Positions 7,944 to 16,777 of a stretch of DNA of 64,000 bases are shown here, piece after piece (position 1 is the stretch's first letter; every line of letters starts with the position of its first letter). Source of the stretch: Vagococcus sp. CY52-2 (GTDB taxonomy: Bacteria; Bacillota; Bacilli; Lactobacillales; Vagococcaceae); the NCBI RefSeq assembly GCF_022655055.1, contig NZ_CP093384.1, positions 186,001 to 250,000 on the forward strand, given 5' to 3'. Under the pieces are notes generated by a model. That model did not search any database. It was given only the letters and a program-made list of their open reading frames with translations, and was not told the DNA's origin. Both the position numbers and the translations under genes were made by a program.

Positions 7944-8456
7944 ATGAAAAAAATGATAGTCATAGGTTCTCCTGGTACAGGAAAAAGTACCATAGCAAAA
8001 CAATTAGCGGATAGTTTAGCAATAAACTTATATCATTTAGATAAATTGTTTTGGAAACCACACTGGAAGATGAGTACAAAAGCAGAGCAACGAGAGATAT
8101 TATATGATATAGTTAAGCAAAATTTTTGGATTATTGATGGAAATTATAGTAGTACGTTAGATATTCGAATAAGAGAAGCAGATACCATCATTTATTTAAA
8201 ACGTTCAAGACTGACTTGTTTGTATCATGTGTTCAAACGTTTTATTCGTTACCGAGGAAAAACGCGTCCTGATATGCAAGAAAATTGCCCAGAGAAATTA
8301 GATTGGGCGTTTATCAGATGGGTTTGGCAATTTCCAAAAAATCATGAGCCGTTGATAGAGGAGCATCTTAAGGATTTAACTAGTGAACAAACTTTAATCA
8401 AATTAATGAACCAAAAAGAAATAGATGATTTCTTAAATTCTTTAGAAAATATGTGA
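7944..8456 (+). CDS. P-loop kinase-like protein (topology-modulation/FlaR type)
   Basis: A protein of 170 residues with a Walker A motif GSPGTGKST at residues 8-16, then INLYHLDKLFWKPHW and IIDGNYSSTLDIRI. These are the conserved blocks of the small adenylate-kinase-like family often labelled topology modulation protein. A lid-like arginine-rich segment (KRFIRYRGKTRPDM) follows. AAGGAG lies upstream. The substrate is unknown; the fold predicts transfer of phosphate from ATP to a nucleotide or similar small molecule. It stands alone between terminators. Confidence 0.8.
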   Translation: MKKMIVIGSPGTGKSTIAKQLADSLAINLYHLDKLFWKPHWKMSTKAEQREILYDIVKQNFWIIDGNYSSTLDIRIREADTIIYLKRSRLTCLYHVFKRFIRYRGKTRPDMQENCPEKLDWAFIRWVWQFPKNHEPLIEEHLKDLTSEQTLIKLMNQKEIDDFLNSLENM

Positions 8457-8646
8457 AATAGAAAAATGTATGTGGTGTGTTATGTAGAAGAAATTATGTT
8501 ATCAAAAGTCGATTCTTTTCATATAACGATGATAAAAATTTGGTATTTATAAGAGAACTTGTTACGAGTTATTGAGTTTTTACGCTAAAATATAGAAGAA
8601 AAGTAATATAAAATATATGGGAAATTCAGACAAGGCATAGGAAAAT

Positions 8647-8905
8647 CAAGACTGGAAAAGTTTAAAAAAGTATTGTGAAGCGTTTTTTGATGTCGCAAAA
8701 GATACGGGTAAGGGATTTCAACAACTATCTCCTTGTGTATTAACGTAATATTTGTACGATTGTGTGATGACTAAGGAGTAGAATTTTGTTAAAGAATGCA
8801 AAAAAGATAGAGGAAATATGCTACTTACTTGTTAATAACCATCATCGCTTAGCACAAGGGATGACTGATGTTATTCAAATTTGTAAAAATCTTGTATCTG
8901 AGTAA
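8647..8905 (+). pseudogene. Unidentified degraded gene fragments
   Basis: The stretch between 8457 and 9000 has no intact gene. Two protein-like fragments can be read: KYCEAFFDVAKDTGKGFQQL in one frame and, shortly after and shifted, IEEICYLLVNNHHRLAQGM continuing to DVIQICKNLVSE and a stop. They look like the ends of one former gene with frameshifts. I do not recognise it. Confidence 0.35.
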
Positions 8906-9000
8906 TTAAATAACTAGATGATTAACAGAATCTGAGTGATTAATTTGACTCTTAAGCGGATACATGACATACTGTGTGTGAAATAAATTAAATACATAAC

Positions 9001-9097
9001 CGTCACAAAGGGGAGCCTTCAAGCTGAGAATGAGTATAGACTCTAAACCCTCGAACCTGATATTGTTAATTCAATCGTAGGAATTGTGTGAAGTGGT
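9001..9097 (+). promoter_or_regulatory. TPP (thi-box) riboswitch
   Basis: The conserved blocks AGGGGAGCC, GCTGAGA, ACCCTCGAACCTGAT and ATCGTAGGAA appear in order, matching the thiamine pyrophosphate aptamer. It precedes the thiamine transporter gene by about 65 bases. A short GC-containing hairpin (AGTGGT / GCACTGCT region) between aptamer and ribosome site may form the switch; whether it acts on transcription or translation cannot be decided by eye. Confidence 0.93.
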
Positions 9098-9162
9098 AGC
9101 AAGTAAGCACTGCTCTTTTGTTGATTGGTCACGTATGAATCGATAATAGGAGGAGTTTTTTT

Positions 9163-9723
9163 ATGTCGAAAAGGTCAAGAATTATTTTAGAGGGGACGAT
9201 CGTTGCCGCATTATCAATGTCATTATCGTTTATCCCATTAAATATAGGAACAGGATTTTCCATTTCTTTAGGAATGATTCCCTTAACATTATACGCATTA
9301 CGTCGTGGAACTATACCGGGAATATATGCTGGGTTAGTTTGGGGCTTACTACATTTTTTAATGGGACAAGTTTATTTTTTAACCGTCTCTCAAGTTATTG
9401 TTGAATACATTTTTGCTTTTGCAGCGGCTGGTTTTTCTGGTTTATTCAATAAAAAACTACAAATAACGCTGAAAACTAATCCATCAAATGCTTGGCGTTA
9501 TGTCGTCTCAGGGACATTTGTCGGTGTGTTAGCACGTTACATTTTTCATTTTATTGCGGGGTTTATCTTTTGGGGTAAATATGCCATTTGGGGACTATCT
9601 CCAGTGACGTATTCATTAGTGGCAAATGGGATAAGTGGTTTACTGACTGGTGTTGTGACGATGGTTATTCTACTATTAATCTTGAATAAAAATAAAAGCC
9701 TATTTATGATGACAGATAATTAA
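9163..9723 (+). CDS. thiT: Thiamine ECF transporter S component
   Basis: A protein of 186 residues with six hydrophobic segments. The ligand-binding features of ThiT are visible: GLVWGLLHFLMG near residues 57-68, ARYIFHFIAGFIFWGKYA in the fifth helix region, and a C-terminal VANGISGLLTGVVT helix. It works with a shared energising module (EcfA, EcfA', EcfT) encoded elsewhere to import thiamine. Control by the TPP riboswitch just upstream confirms the substrate. TAGGAGGAG lies upstream of the ATG. Confidence 0.93.
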   Translation: MSKRSRIILEGTIVAALSMSLSFIPLNIGTGFSISLGMIPLTLYALRRGTIPGIYAGLVWGLLHFLMGQVYFLTVSQVIVEYIFAFAAAGFSGLFNKKLQITLKTNPSNAWRYVVSGTFVGVLARYIFHFIAGFIFWGKYAIWGLSPVTYSLVANGISGLLTGVVTMVILLLILNKNKSLFMMTDN

Positions 9724-9732
9724 CCTGCTTGA

Positions 9733-9768
9733 AAAAACACTCTTTAATAAAGGGGTGTTTTATTTTTT
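9733..9768 (+). terminator. Terminator of thiT
   Basis: AAAACAC...GTGTTTT forms the stem with a small internal mismatch and loop TTAATAAA, followed by ATTTTTT. Confidence 0.75.
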
Positions 9769-9878
9769 AATTTAAAAGTGGTGGACTGAAACAAATCCAT
9801 TGTAGTATCCTATGTGACAAAGTTAGACTATTTCGCTTAGTGTAAATACTTTAAACAGGTGATGAATTATTCACCTAA

Positions 9879-10127
9879 GTGAAAGTAGGAAAAATAATGA
9901 AAAATATTCCTCAAGTGACAGTCATACAACAAACAATACCCTCAGAAAAAATTGCATCAGTTTATTCAGCCAGTAGTGTATTATACTCCTTGATTTTTTC
10001 TTTAAGTTTAATCTTGTTAAGTATTGTATCAGATAAGCTGGGTTTTAATATGGTATTTATCATTTCTAGTCTCTGTTTATTAGCCATGACATCTATTACA
10101 AAAAGATATAATCGCTTTTTTAATTAA
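9879..10127 (+). pseudogene. C-terminal fragment of a membrane transporter
   Basis: 82 residues with two hydrophobic helices (SSVLYSLIFSLSLILLSIVS and FNMVFIISSLCLLAMTSI), preceded by IPSEKIASVYSASSVLYS, which resembles the last two helices of a major-facilitator efflux protein. There is no upstream remainder, so about 300 residues are missing. The short region 9770-9878 before it has no reading frame. Confidence 0.45.
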
Positions 10128-10130
10128 TAA

Positions 10131-10162
10131 TTGCTCTCCTTGATAATTAAGGAGGGCTTTTT
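10131..10162 (+). terminator. Terminator after the transporter remnant
   Basis: GCTCTCCTT and AAGGAGGGC pair around ATAATT (one G-T pair) and are followed by seven Ts. Confidence 0.8.
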
Positions 10163-10196
10163 TTATTTTACTTCTACTGGTGAGATATTCTTTTAA

Positions 10197-10250
10197 CTAT
10201 AAAAATACACCCGTTGAATTTATGTGAAATAAAACGGGTGTGTTTTTATA
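10197..10250 (-). terminator. Terminator of nrdHIEF (bidirectional)
   Basis: AAAAATACACCCGTT and AACGGGTGTGTTTTTA form a long stem 30 bases beyond the nrdF stop. A-rich and T-rich flanks allow it to act in both directions. Confidence 0.8.
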
Positions 10251-10282
10251 GTTTTGTAATAAATGGGTGAGTCTTTTTAATG

Positions 10283-11254
10283 TTACATACCAATTAGATA
10301 ATCATCATTTTCCATGGCTTCTACTGTACCAAGTAAGTAACCATTTCCTACTTGAGAGAAAAAGTCATGGTTGCTTGTTCCAGTTGATAATCCATTCATA
10401 ACGATAGGGTTGACGTCATTGGCTGTATCTGGGAATAAGGCATCCATCCCTAAGTTCATTAGGGCTTTATTTGCATTATAGCGTAAGAATGTTTTGACTT
10501 CTTCTGTCCAACCTAATTTATCATACAATAAATCGGTATAGACTTCTTCGTTTTCATAAAGAGTGAAGAGTAAGTCATACATCCATTCTTTCATTTCTTC
10601 TTGTTCTTTCGTGCTTAATTCATTGAAACCTAGTTGGAATTTATACCCAATATAAGTCCCATGAACGGACTCGTCACGGATAATTAATTTAATAATTTCG
10701 GCTACGTTTGCTAATTTATTGTTTCCTAAATAATACAAAGGTGCGTAGAAACCAGAGTAGAAAAGAAACGTTTCAGCATACACGTTCGCTACTTTTTTTT
10801 GTAATGGGGATCCATTTAAATAAATTTCATTAATAATCTCAGCTTTTTTTTGTAGTTGAGGATTGGTGTTTGTCCATTCAAAAATTTCTTCGATTTCAGC
10901 CTTAGTGTTTAGTGTACTAAAGATGGATGAGTAACTTTTGGCATGAACAGATTCCATAAATTGAATATTGTTTAACACAGCTTCTTCATGAGGTGTGCGG
11001 CTGTCTTTGCGTAAGGCTTCGATAGCACTTTCAGATTGAATCGTATCTAGTAGTGTTAAACCACCAAATACCAGGCCAATATTTTCTTTTTGATCGTCGT
11101 TAAAGTTACGCCAATCATCTAAATCGTTTGATAAAGGAATACGTGTATCCAACCAAAATTGTTCTGTCAATTTTTCCCAAGTGGACTTATCAATAATGTC
11201 TTCAACAGCATTCCAGTTAATTGCTTGGTAATAGCTATTGTCTAACGTTGTCAT
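10283..11254 (-). CDS. nrdF: Class Ib ribonucleotide reductase, beta subunit
   Basis: A protein of 323 residues, the usual NrdF length. The radical-cofactor ligands are visible in ESVHAKSYSSIF and RDESVHGTYIGYKF, the two E-x-x-H helices of the dimetal site, and the C-terminus ends ENDDYLIGM-like, the tail that docks to NrdE. It forms the manganese or iron tyrosyl radical that drives reduction of ribonucleoside diphosphates. It is the last gene of nrdHIEF, 13 bases after nrdE. Confidence 0.97.
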   Translation of the reverse strand: MTTLDNSYYQAINWNAVEDIIDKSTWEKLTEQFWLDTRIPLSNDLDDWRNFNDDQKENIGLVFGGLTLLDTIQSESAIEALRKDSRTPHEEAVLNNIQFMESVHAKSYSSIFSTLNTKAEIEEIFEWTNTNPQLQKKAEIINEIYLNGSPLQKKVANVYAETFLFYSGFYAPLYYLGNNKLANVAEIIKLIIRDESVHGTYIGYKFQLGFNELSTKEQEEMKEWMYDLLFTLYENEEVYTDLLYDKLGWTEEVKTFLRYNANKALMNLGMDALFPDTANDVNPIVMNGLSTGTSNHDFFSQVGNGYLLGTVEAMENDDYLIGM

Positions 11255-11267
11255 TTATTGTTCCTCC

Positions 11268-13436
11268 TTAAATAACACAGCTTTCACATTGGTTGCTACC
11301 AATTTCTTCATCGTCATCAGTATAAGTACGAACGTAGTAAATTGATTTAACGCCTTTATGGAATGCGTAGTGACGTAAGATATTTAAATCACGTGTTGTT
11401 TGTTTTGTTGTCTTTGTTTTCCATTCATACAAGCCTTCAGGTATATCTGAGCGCATAAATAGCGTTAAACTCATCCCTTGATCAATATGTTTTTGAGCTG
11501 TTGCATACACGTCAATGACTTTACGCATATCCATATCATAAGCGGACGTGTAATACGGCATGGTGTCATTTGATAAGAAAGGTGCTGGGTAATAGATTTT
11601 CCCAATTTTCTTTTCTTGACGTTCTTCAATCAAACGAGTGATTGGGTGGATGCTGGCACTTGTATCATTGATATAAGAAATTGAGCCATTAGGTGCTACA
11701 GCTAAACGGTTTTGATGGTATAAACCAAATTCTTTAATGGATTGTTTCAATTCTTCCCAGTCTTTTGCTGTTGGAATAAAAATACCATCGAATAATTCTT
11801 TGACTTTATCAGAAGAGGGTTTAATTTCTTCATTAATGTAGAGATCAAAGTATTCTCCAGTAGCATATTTTGATTTTTCAAAGTTATCAAATGATTCGTT
11901 GCGTTCTTTTGCAATATTGTTACTTTCAACTAAAGTCCAATAGTTTAATAACATGAAATACACATCTGTAAATTCTAATGACTCTTCTGAACCATACTCC
12001 ATTTGATTTTTGGCAAAGTAAGTATGTAATCCCATAGCCCCTAAACCAATTGTATGATTTAGTCGGTTGCCGTTTTGGATTGATGGAACAACTTCGATAT
12101 CAGAAGCGTCTGTGATATAAGTTAAAGCTCGTGTCATGGTTTTAACAGATTTTCCAAAGTCTGGACTATCCATTAGGTTGACAATATTTGTAGAGCCTAA
12201 GTTACAAGAAATATCTGTTCCAAGGACGTCATATTCTTGGCGATCGTTAATGACAGATGGTTTTTGGACTTGTAAGATTTCAGAACATAAGTTACTCATA
12301 ATGATTTTACCATCAATAGGGTTTGTACGGTTGGCAGTGTCAATGTTGATGATATAAGGATAACCAGATTCTTGTTGTAATTTACTAATTTCATTTTCTA
12401 AGTAACGAGCGTCAATTTTTTGTTTTCTAATACGTGGGTTAGCAACTAAGTTGTCATATTCCTCTGTAATATCAATGTAAGAAAATGGTACGCCATATTC
12501 TTTTTCCACACTATATGGACTGAATAAGTACATGTCCTTATTGTTACGAGCCAATTCATAAAACTTATCTGGGACTAACAAACCAAGTGATAATGTTTTA
12601 ACACGAATTTTTTCGTCAGCATTTTCTTTTTTTGTTGATAAGAACATTTCAATATCCGGATGGAAGACGTTTAAGTAAACCACACCAGCACCTTGACGTT
12701 GACCAAGTTGGTTACTATAACTAAAACTATCTTCAAATAATTTCATGACAGGAACGACACCACTTGCTGCTCCTTCAAATCCTTTGATTGGTGCTCCAGC
12801 TTCACGCAAGTTTGATAGTGTGATTCCAACACCACCACCAATACGTGATAATTGTAGTGCACTGTTAATTGAGCGACCAATGCTATTCATATCATCAGTT
12901 ACTTGCACTAAGAAACAAGACACTAATTCACCACGACGTTTACGTCCAGCGTTTAAAAAGGATGGTGTTGCTGGTTGGTAGCGTTGATGAATCATTTCAT
13001 CTGCTAAACTCATAGCCAGTTCTTCATTACCGTTAGCAAAGTACAAGGCGTTAAACGCTACACGGTCTTCATAGCGCTCTAAATATTGTGTGCCATCATT
13101 TGTTTTTAAGGCATATTGAGAGTAGAACTTGTAAGCTGCCATAAATGATTTAAAGGTAAATGATTGAGACGCTAGATACGCATATAGTGATTCAATAAAC
13201 TCTAGTGAGTAAAGAGATAAAAATTCTTCTTCTACATACTCATTTTCAGTTAAGAATGTCAATTTTTCTTTTATAGAAGAAAATTGTTTCGTATTTGGCT
13301 CCACGTTTTCTTTAAAAAAGGCATCTAAAGCCTCTTTATCTTTATATAAGGGAATTTGATCATTTACGGGGCGGTTGATTTCGTTATTTAATTCGAAATA
13401 AGTTACGTCAGTCAGATCTTTTAGACTCAAATTCAT
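11268..13436 (-). CDS. nrdE: Class Ib ribonucleotide reductase, alpha subunit
   Basis: A 722-residue catalytic subunit. It contains VSCFLVQVTDDMNSIGRS, the active-site NLCSEI segment, the substrate-site PNGSISYINDTSAS, and the C-terminal redox pair in SNQCESCVI, which is re-reduced by NrdH. It lacks an N-terminal ATP-cone, as expected for class Ib. The start overlaps the end of nrdI by 29 bases, so the two are translationally linked. Substrates are the four ribonucleoside diphosphates. Confidence 0.97.
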   Translation of the reverse strand: MNLSLKDLTDVTYFELNNEINRPVNDQIPLYKDKEALDAFFKENVEPNTKQFSSIKEKLTFLTENEYVEEEFLSLYSLEFIESLYAYLASQSFTFKSFMAAYKFYSQYALKTNDGTQYLERYEDRVAFNALYFANGNEELAMSLADEMIHQRYQPATPSFLNAGRKRRGELVSCFLVQVTDDMNSIGRSINSALQLSRIGGGVGITLSNLREAGAPIKGFEGAASGVVPVMKLFEDSFSYSNQLGQRQGAGVVYLNVFHPDIEMFLSTKKENADEKIRVKTLSLGLLVPDKFYELARNNKDMYLFSPYSVEKEYGVPFSYIDITEEYDNLVANPRIRKQKIDARYLENEISKLQQESGYPYIINIDTANRTNPIDGKIIMSNLCSEILQVQKPSVINDRQEYDVLGTDISCNLGSTNIVNLMDSPDFGKSVKTMTRALTYITDASDIEVVPSIQNGNRLNHTIGLGAMGLHTYFAKNQMEYGSEESLEFTDVYFMLLNYWTLVESNNIAKERNESFDNFEKSKYATGEYFDLYINEEIKPSSDKVKELFDGIFIPTAKDWEELKQSIKEFGLYHQNRLAVAPNGSISYINDTSASIHPITRLIEERQEKKIGKIYYPAPFLSNDTMPYYTSAYDMDMRKVIDVYATAQKHIDQGMSLTLFMRSDIPEGLYEWKTKTTKQTTRDLNILRHYAFHKGVKSIYYVRTYTDDDEEIGSNQCESCVI

Positions 13437-13788
13437 TCACTACTTTCTTAAAATTTTTTACATCGTCATTTGTGCCACTAAATTCAAAAGAAAACACAAG
13501 AGGAATGCCATAATCTTTTGCAATGTCTTTTGCAGTAAAGACAAATAAGTCTCCAAAGTTAAGATTGCCACCACCAGCGACACCTAGTAAGTGCTCTTGG
13601 TTGGTTTTGTACTCAATAAAATCGTTCACTACTTCTGTGACTTCTTTGTCATAAGTAGGAACGATTAATAGATAGTCTTCATTGATTTCATGAAAAGGAT
13701 TGGTTGTGTCAATTTCATGAAAAGGAAGGTCTAGTTTGTTAATAAAACGTCTTGTCTGTCCGGTTAAAGAAAAAAAGACTAGTTTCAT
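13408..13788 (-). CDS. nrdI: Flavodoxin-like NrdI, maturase of NrdF
   Basis: A protein of 126 residues with the FMN-binding loop FFSLTGQTRRF at the N-terminus and VAGGGNLNFGDLFVFTA later, both typical of NrdI. The reduced flavoprotein supplies the oxidant that generates the manganese-tyrosyl radical in NrdF. It lies two bases after nrdH and overlaps nrdE. Confidence 0.95.
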   Translation of the reverse strand: MKLVFFSLTGQTRRFINKLDLPFHEIDTTNPFHEINEDYLLIVPTYDKEVTEVVNDFIEYKTNQEHLLGVAGGGNLNFGDLFVFTAKDIAKDYGIPLVFSFEFSGTNDDVKNFKKVVNEFESKRSD

Positions 13789-13790
13789 GA

Positions 13791-14024
13791 TTAAACCGCC
13801 AACGTTCTTAATTGATCAGGTCTAAAACCAACAATTGTCATATTTTCATCCATTGTTTTTAAAACAGGCACACTTTGGAAACCTTGTTCTTTTAATGAAT
13901 CAATATATTGTGGTTCTTTATCTATGTTAATTTCATTAAATTCAACATTTTTTTGTGCTAAAAATTTCTTTGTCATTAAACATTGTGGACAATTGTTTTT
14001 TGTGTATAGTGTGATTGTATTCAT
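13791..14024 (-). CDS. nrdH: Glutaredoxin-like NrdH redoxin
   Basis: A 77-residue redoxin with the CPQC active site at residues 12-15, a cis-proline segment (SVPVL) and FRPDQLRTLAV at the end, the NrdH signature. It passes electrons from thioredoxin reductase to NrdE. It is the first gene of the operon; AGGAGGAAG precedes the ATG. Confidence 0.95.
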   Translation of the reverse strand: MNTITLYTKNNCPQCLMTKKFLAQKNVEFNEINIDKEPQYIDSLKEQGFQSVPVLKTMDENMTIVGFRPDQLRTLAV

Positions 14025-14064
14025 GAGTTCTTCCTCCTAATTTGTTCTTCTTAATATAAATATA

Positions 14065-14092
14065 AGTATAGCTTGAAATAAAAAAAAGTCAA
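14065..14092 (-). promoter_or_regulatory. Promoter of nrdHIEF
   Basis: A minus-strand -35 TTGACT and -10 TATACT are separated by 16 bases, about 40 bases before the nrdH start. Confidence 0.7.
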
Positions 14093-14099
14093 TAATGAA

Positions 14100-14115
14100 A
14101 CACTAGATATTGTGT
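14100..14115 (-). promoter_or_regulatory. NrdR box 1
   Basis: ACACTAGATATTGTGT matches the 16-bp palindromic NrdR box (ACACWATATATWGTGT) at almost every position. It sits just upstream of the nrd -35 element. Confidence 0.85.
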
Positions 14116-14130
14116 TTGGATTATTGAAAG

Positions 14131-14146
14131 CTACTATCTATTGTGT
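14131..14146 (-). promoter_or_regulatory. NrdR box 2
   Basis: CTACTATCTATTGTGT is a second, weaker NrdR box. Its distance to box 1 is 31 bp, three helical turns, the classical arrangement for cooperative NrdR binding. The rest of 14147-14439 has only a small hairpin (TCGTCT / AGACGA) and the promoter region of the next gene. Confidence 0.8.
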
Positions 14147-14439
14147 TTTAGGTGAAAAAGAAAAAATTCTCATAAAATAAAAATGCTTAACCAATAGTTT
14201 CTAGTATAGACATACTAAGTATAAAAGTAAATAGAAAAAAAATTTGAAAAAAACCAAATTTGTCGTCTCATCAGACGAAACTATTCATAAACTTATATTA
14301 AATTATCTATATAATAATAAATAGTATAGATGACTTTTATAAAAGGTGGTTACCTTAAAATTTACATGATACGTTTAATGAATAAGGTATTAATCCCCTT
14401 TTTTGAAAAATAGATGATATCAGAAAAGATGGTGAGATA

Positions 14440-15006
14440 ATGGCAAATGATTATTTAGAAAAAGCGAATCATTTATTTGAAGAAGCGATGAGTGATACCA
14501 AAGAAAAATTAAATGTATTTGAAAAAACATTTTATTATAGACAACTTAACTATTCTGAACGGAGAATGTCTCGAAGAGTTATTATGTCCTTTAGTGAATA
14601 TATGTTTGATTATCACTTTCAGACATTAGATAATTGGAATGAGCAAGCGCTACAAGATGTCTTATTAGATATTTTTCCCCATGAAGTTATTGCAGGAAAG
14701 AAATGTTTTGAGAAAATTCTTCTCATTTTGGTAAAATTTTTTGAATTTCTATATTTTCACGAAAAATGTTCACAAGGGCTACAATTAGCCGAGACGACTA
14801 AAAATTTAAAAGAATTGGTTTTACTGGAAGTCGAGAATTTATTAATAGGAACTCCAGAAGCAGATTTATTAACATTAGGTGAAGAAATAGGCCTCGATAT
14901 AGGCAACTTAGAAGACATTGATTGTTTATATCAATTAGCCGAATTAATACAGAATGAGGGAGAAAGGTCTAGAAATATCGTTCCAATGAAAGTACGTAAA
15001 ATCTAG
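14440..15006 (+). CDS. Hypothetical protein, helical
   Basis: A 188-residue cytoplasmic protein with no signal peptide or membrane helix. It is mostly helical, with a basic stretch near residues 30-50 (YRQLNYSERRMSRRVIMSF) and an acidic C-terminal half (LLTLGEEIGLDIGNLEDIDCL). GATGGTGAGA lies before the ATG. It ends just ahead of the tRNA-Lys gene. I do not recognise the family. Confidence 0.65.
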   Translation: MANDYLEKANHLFEEAMSDTKEKLNVFEKTFYYRQLNYSERRMSRRVIMSFSEYMFDYHFQTLDNWNEQALQDVLLDIFPHEVIAGKKCFEKILLILVKFFEFLYFHEKCSQGLQLAETTKNLKELVLLEVENLLIGTPEADLLTLGEEIGLDIGNLEDIDCLYQLAELIQNEGERSRNIVPMKVRKI

Positions 15007-15014
15007 AAAATTTC

Positions 15015-15043
15015 TTGCGTGAAAAAATAACAAGTGATATAAT
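15015..15043 (+). promoter_or_regulatory. Promoter of tRNA-Lys
   Basis: TTGCGT and TATAAT are separated by 17 bases, with TG at the extended -10 position. The -10 ends 16 bases before the mature tRNA. Confidence 0.8.
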
Positions 15044-15059
15044 AGACCCGTTAACTATT

Positions 15060-15132
15060 GGGCTGTTAGCTCAGTTGGTAGAGCAACGGACTCTTAATCC
15101 GTGGGTCAAGGGTTCAAGCCCCTTACAGCCCA
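15060..15132 (+). tRNA. tRNA-Lys, anticodon CTT
   Basis: GGGCTGT and ACAGCCC form the acceptor stem; D-arm GCTCAGTTGGTAGAGC, anticodon stem ACGGA/TCCGT with loop CTCTTAA (anticodon CTT at 15093-15095), and T-arm AGGGTTCAAGCCCCT. The discriminator base is A and the CCA end is not encoded. Confidence 0.97.
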
Positions 15133-15321
15133 TAAAATAAGAAAAACATTGTGGAATGAGTGAGTATGAACTTATTTGTCAATGTTTTTTTATTTTTACG
15201 CCGTTAAACAGTCAATCTGTCGAGAGACGATAAGAGTGTTGTTATATAAAGAAGGGGTTTTAGTACAAGAAAAAATTCTTTGATGTTATAATAACTTGTA
15301 AAGAGATGGAGGATGATTAGT

Positions 15322-15627
15322 ATGAAAAAATCAACAAAATGTGCCATTGTAGCAACAGGTGTCATAGGTCTAATCACTATCACTAAACTAACCAAAAGAG
15401 GGATTGAGAAAACTACAGAATCTGTAAATCGCCTAAAGTATAAATTGTTAGTAAAAGATAAATTACAAGACAATCAAAATTTATTAGATATTATCGATGA
15501 ATTAGATGATGAAGAGTTAAAAACAATGGTTAGTGTCTTTGAACGACTAGAAGTTGAGCCAACGGAAAGCCATATTGATTCATTGAAGTCAAAATTAAAT
15601 GCGATTAAAACACAGGTGAAAGCTTGA
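15322..15627 (+). CDS. Small membrane-anchored hypothetical protein
   Basis: 101 residues beginning MKKSTKCAIVATGVIGLITI, a single hydrophobic N-terminal segment, followed by a charged helical region (LKYKLLVKDKLQDNQNLLDI, DELDDEELKTM). GGAGG sits nine bases before this ATG; an in-frame ATG at 15313 directly abuts the ribosome site and is unlikely. I do not recognise the family; the layout suggests an inner-membrane-tethered coiled-coil protein. Confidence 0.65.
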   Translation: MKKSTKCAIVATGVIGLITITKLTKRGIEKTTESVNRLKYKLLVKDKLQDNQNLLDIIDELDDEELKTMVSVFERLEVEPTESHIDSLKSKLNAIKTQVKA

Positions 15628-15654
15628 TTTTTTAGCATAATAAAAGAGGATACA

Positions 15655-15687
15655 AAAAAAGTTGAGATCACATCTCAACTTTTTTTG
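15655..15687 (+). terminator. Bidirectional terminator
   Basis: AAAAAAAGTTGAGAT and ATCTCAACTTTTTTT form a perfect stem with a three-base loop. The stretch 15690-16060 that follows has no gene; it contains a TATAAT at 16006-16011 that probably serves walR. Confidence 0.85.
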
Positions 15688-16060
15688 CTTCTATAAGACT
15701 AGACTTTGTAAGGGAAGGGGAAACCTAGTCTTACTTCAATTATTAGCCGAATAAATTAAATGAATTAATTTATATATTAAGTTTAAGTTATATACAGGAA
15801 AGTCACAATGAAAAAAACAAGTTAATTAAATAACACAGATTAGAATGTTTATAAACATTGATATATCAACTAATATAAAATCGTCATTTTTTTCTTATGC
15901 ATATGCAAAATACCGAAAAAAATAAGTGATATTTACTGAAAATTGTCAAAAAAGTTTGAAATGATTCTGAAAATCGGAAATGTTTTTTAAGTATTCAAAA
16001 TGTTGTATAATAGTGGGGATGACTTTTATGATAATGAAGAATTGAGGATGGTGACCAATA

Positions 16061-16765
16061 GTGAAAAAAATACTAGTTGTAGATGATGAGAAGCCTATTT
16101 CAGATATAGTAAAATTTAATTTAACAAAAGAAGGATATGAAGTTTTTACCGCTTTTGATGGTGAAGAGGCAGTTGAAATGGTGGATGAAGTAAATCCGGA
16201 TTTAATTATTTTGGACTTAATGTTACCCAAAAAAGATGGTTTGGAAGTGTGTCGTGATGTGCGTAAAAAGTATGATACACCGATTATTATGGTAACAGCC
16301 AAGGATTCCGAAATAGATAAAGTGTTAGGATTGGAACTTGGAGCAGATGATTATGTGACAAAACCATTCTCTAATCGTGAATTAGTGGCGCGTGTGAAAG
16401 CTAATTTACGTCGACATGGTAATACAACGTCTAAAACGGAAGAAGCACCAAGTAATGAATTAACAATTGGTGCGTTAACTATTCATCCAGATGCTTATGT
16501 GGTATCAAAACGAGGTGAAACCATTGAGTTAACGCATCGTGAATTTGAATTGCTCCATTATCTTGCAAAACATATTGGACAAGTTATGACACGTGAGCAT
16601 TTACTTCAAACGGTTTGGGGGTATGATTATTTTGGTGATGTGCGTACAGTGGATGTGACGGTACGGCGTTTGAGAGAAAAAATAGAGGATAATGCTAGTC
16701 ATCCTAATTGGTTAATTACACGACGTGGTGTTGGTTATTATCTTAGAAATCCAGAACAAGATTAG
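16061..16765 (+). CDS. walR: Cell-wall response regulator WalR (YycF/VicR)
   Basis: An OmpR-type regulator of 234 residues. The receiver domain has the acidic pair VVDDEKP, the phosphorylated Asp52 in [13 protein letters not shown], and VTAK and [14 protein letters not shown] at the end; the C-terminal winged helix contains [20 protein letters not shown] and [11 protein letters not shown]. The start is GTG with GAGGATGG upstream. It is the first gene of the conserved walRKHIJ operon and controls peptidoglycan hydrolases; the system is normally essential in Firmicutes. Confidence 0.97.
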   Translation: MKKILVVDDEKPISDIVKFNLTKEGYEVFTAFDGEEAVEMVDEVNPDLIILDLMLPKKDGLEVCRDVRKKYDTPIIMVTAKDSEIDKVLGLELGADDYVTKPFSNRELVARVKANLRRHGNTTSKTEEAPSNELTIGALTIHPDAYVVSKRGETIELTHREFELLHYLAKHIGQVMTREHLLQTVWGYDYFGDVRTVDVTVRRLREKIEDNASHPNWLITRRGVGYYLRNPEQD

Positions 16766-16777
16766 GTGAAGCATATA

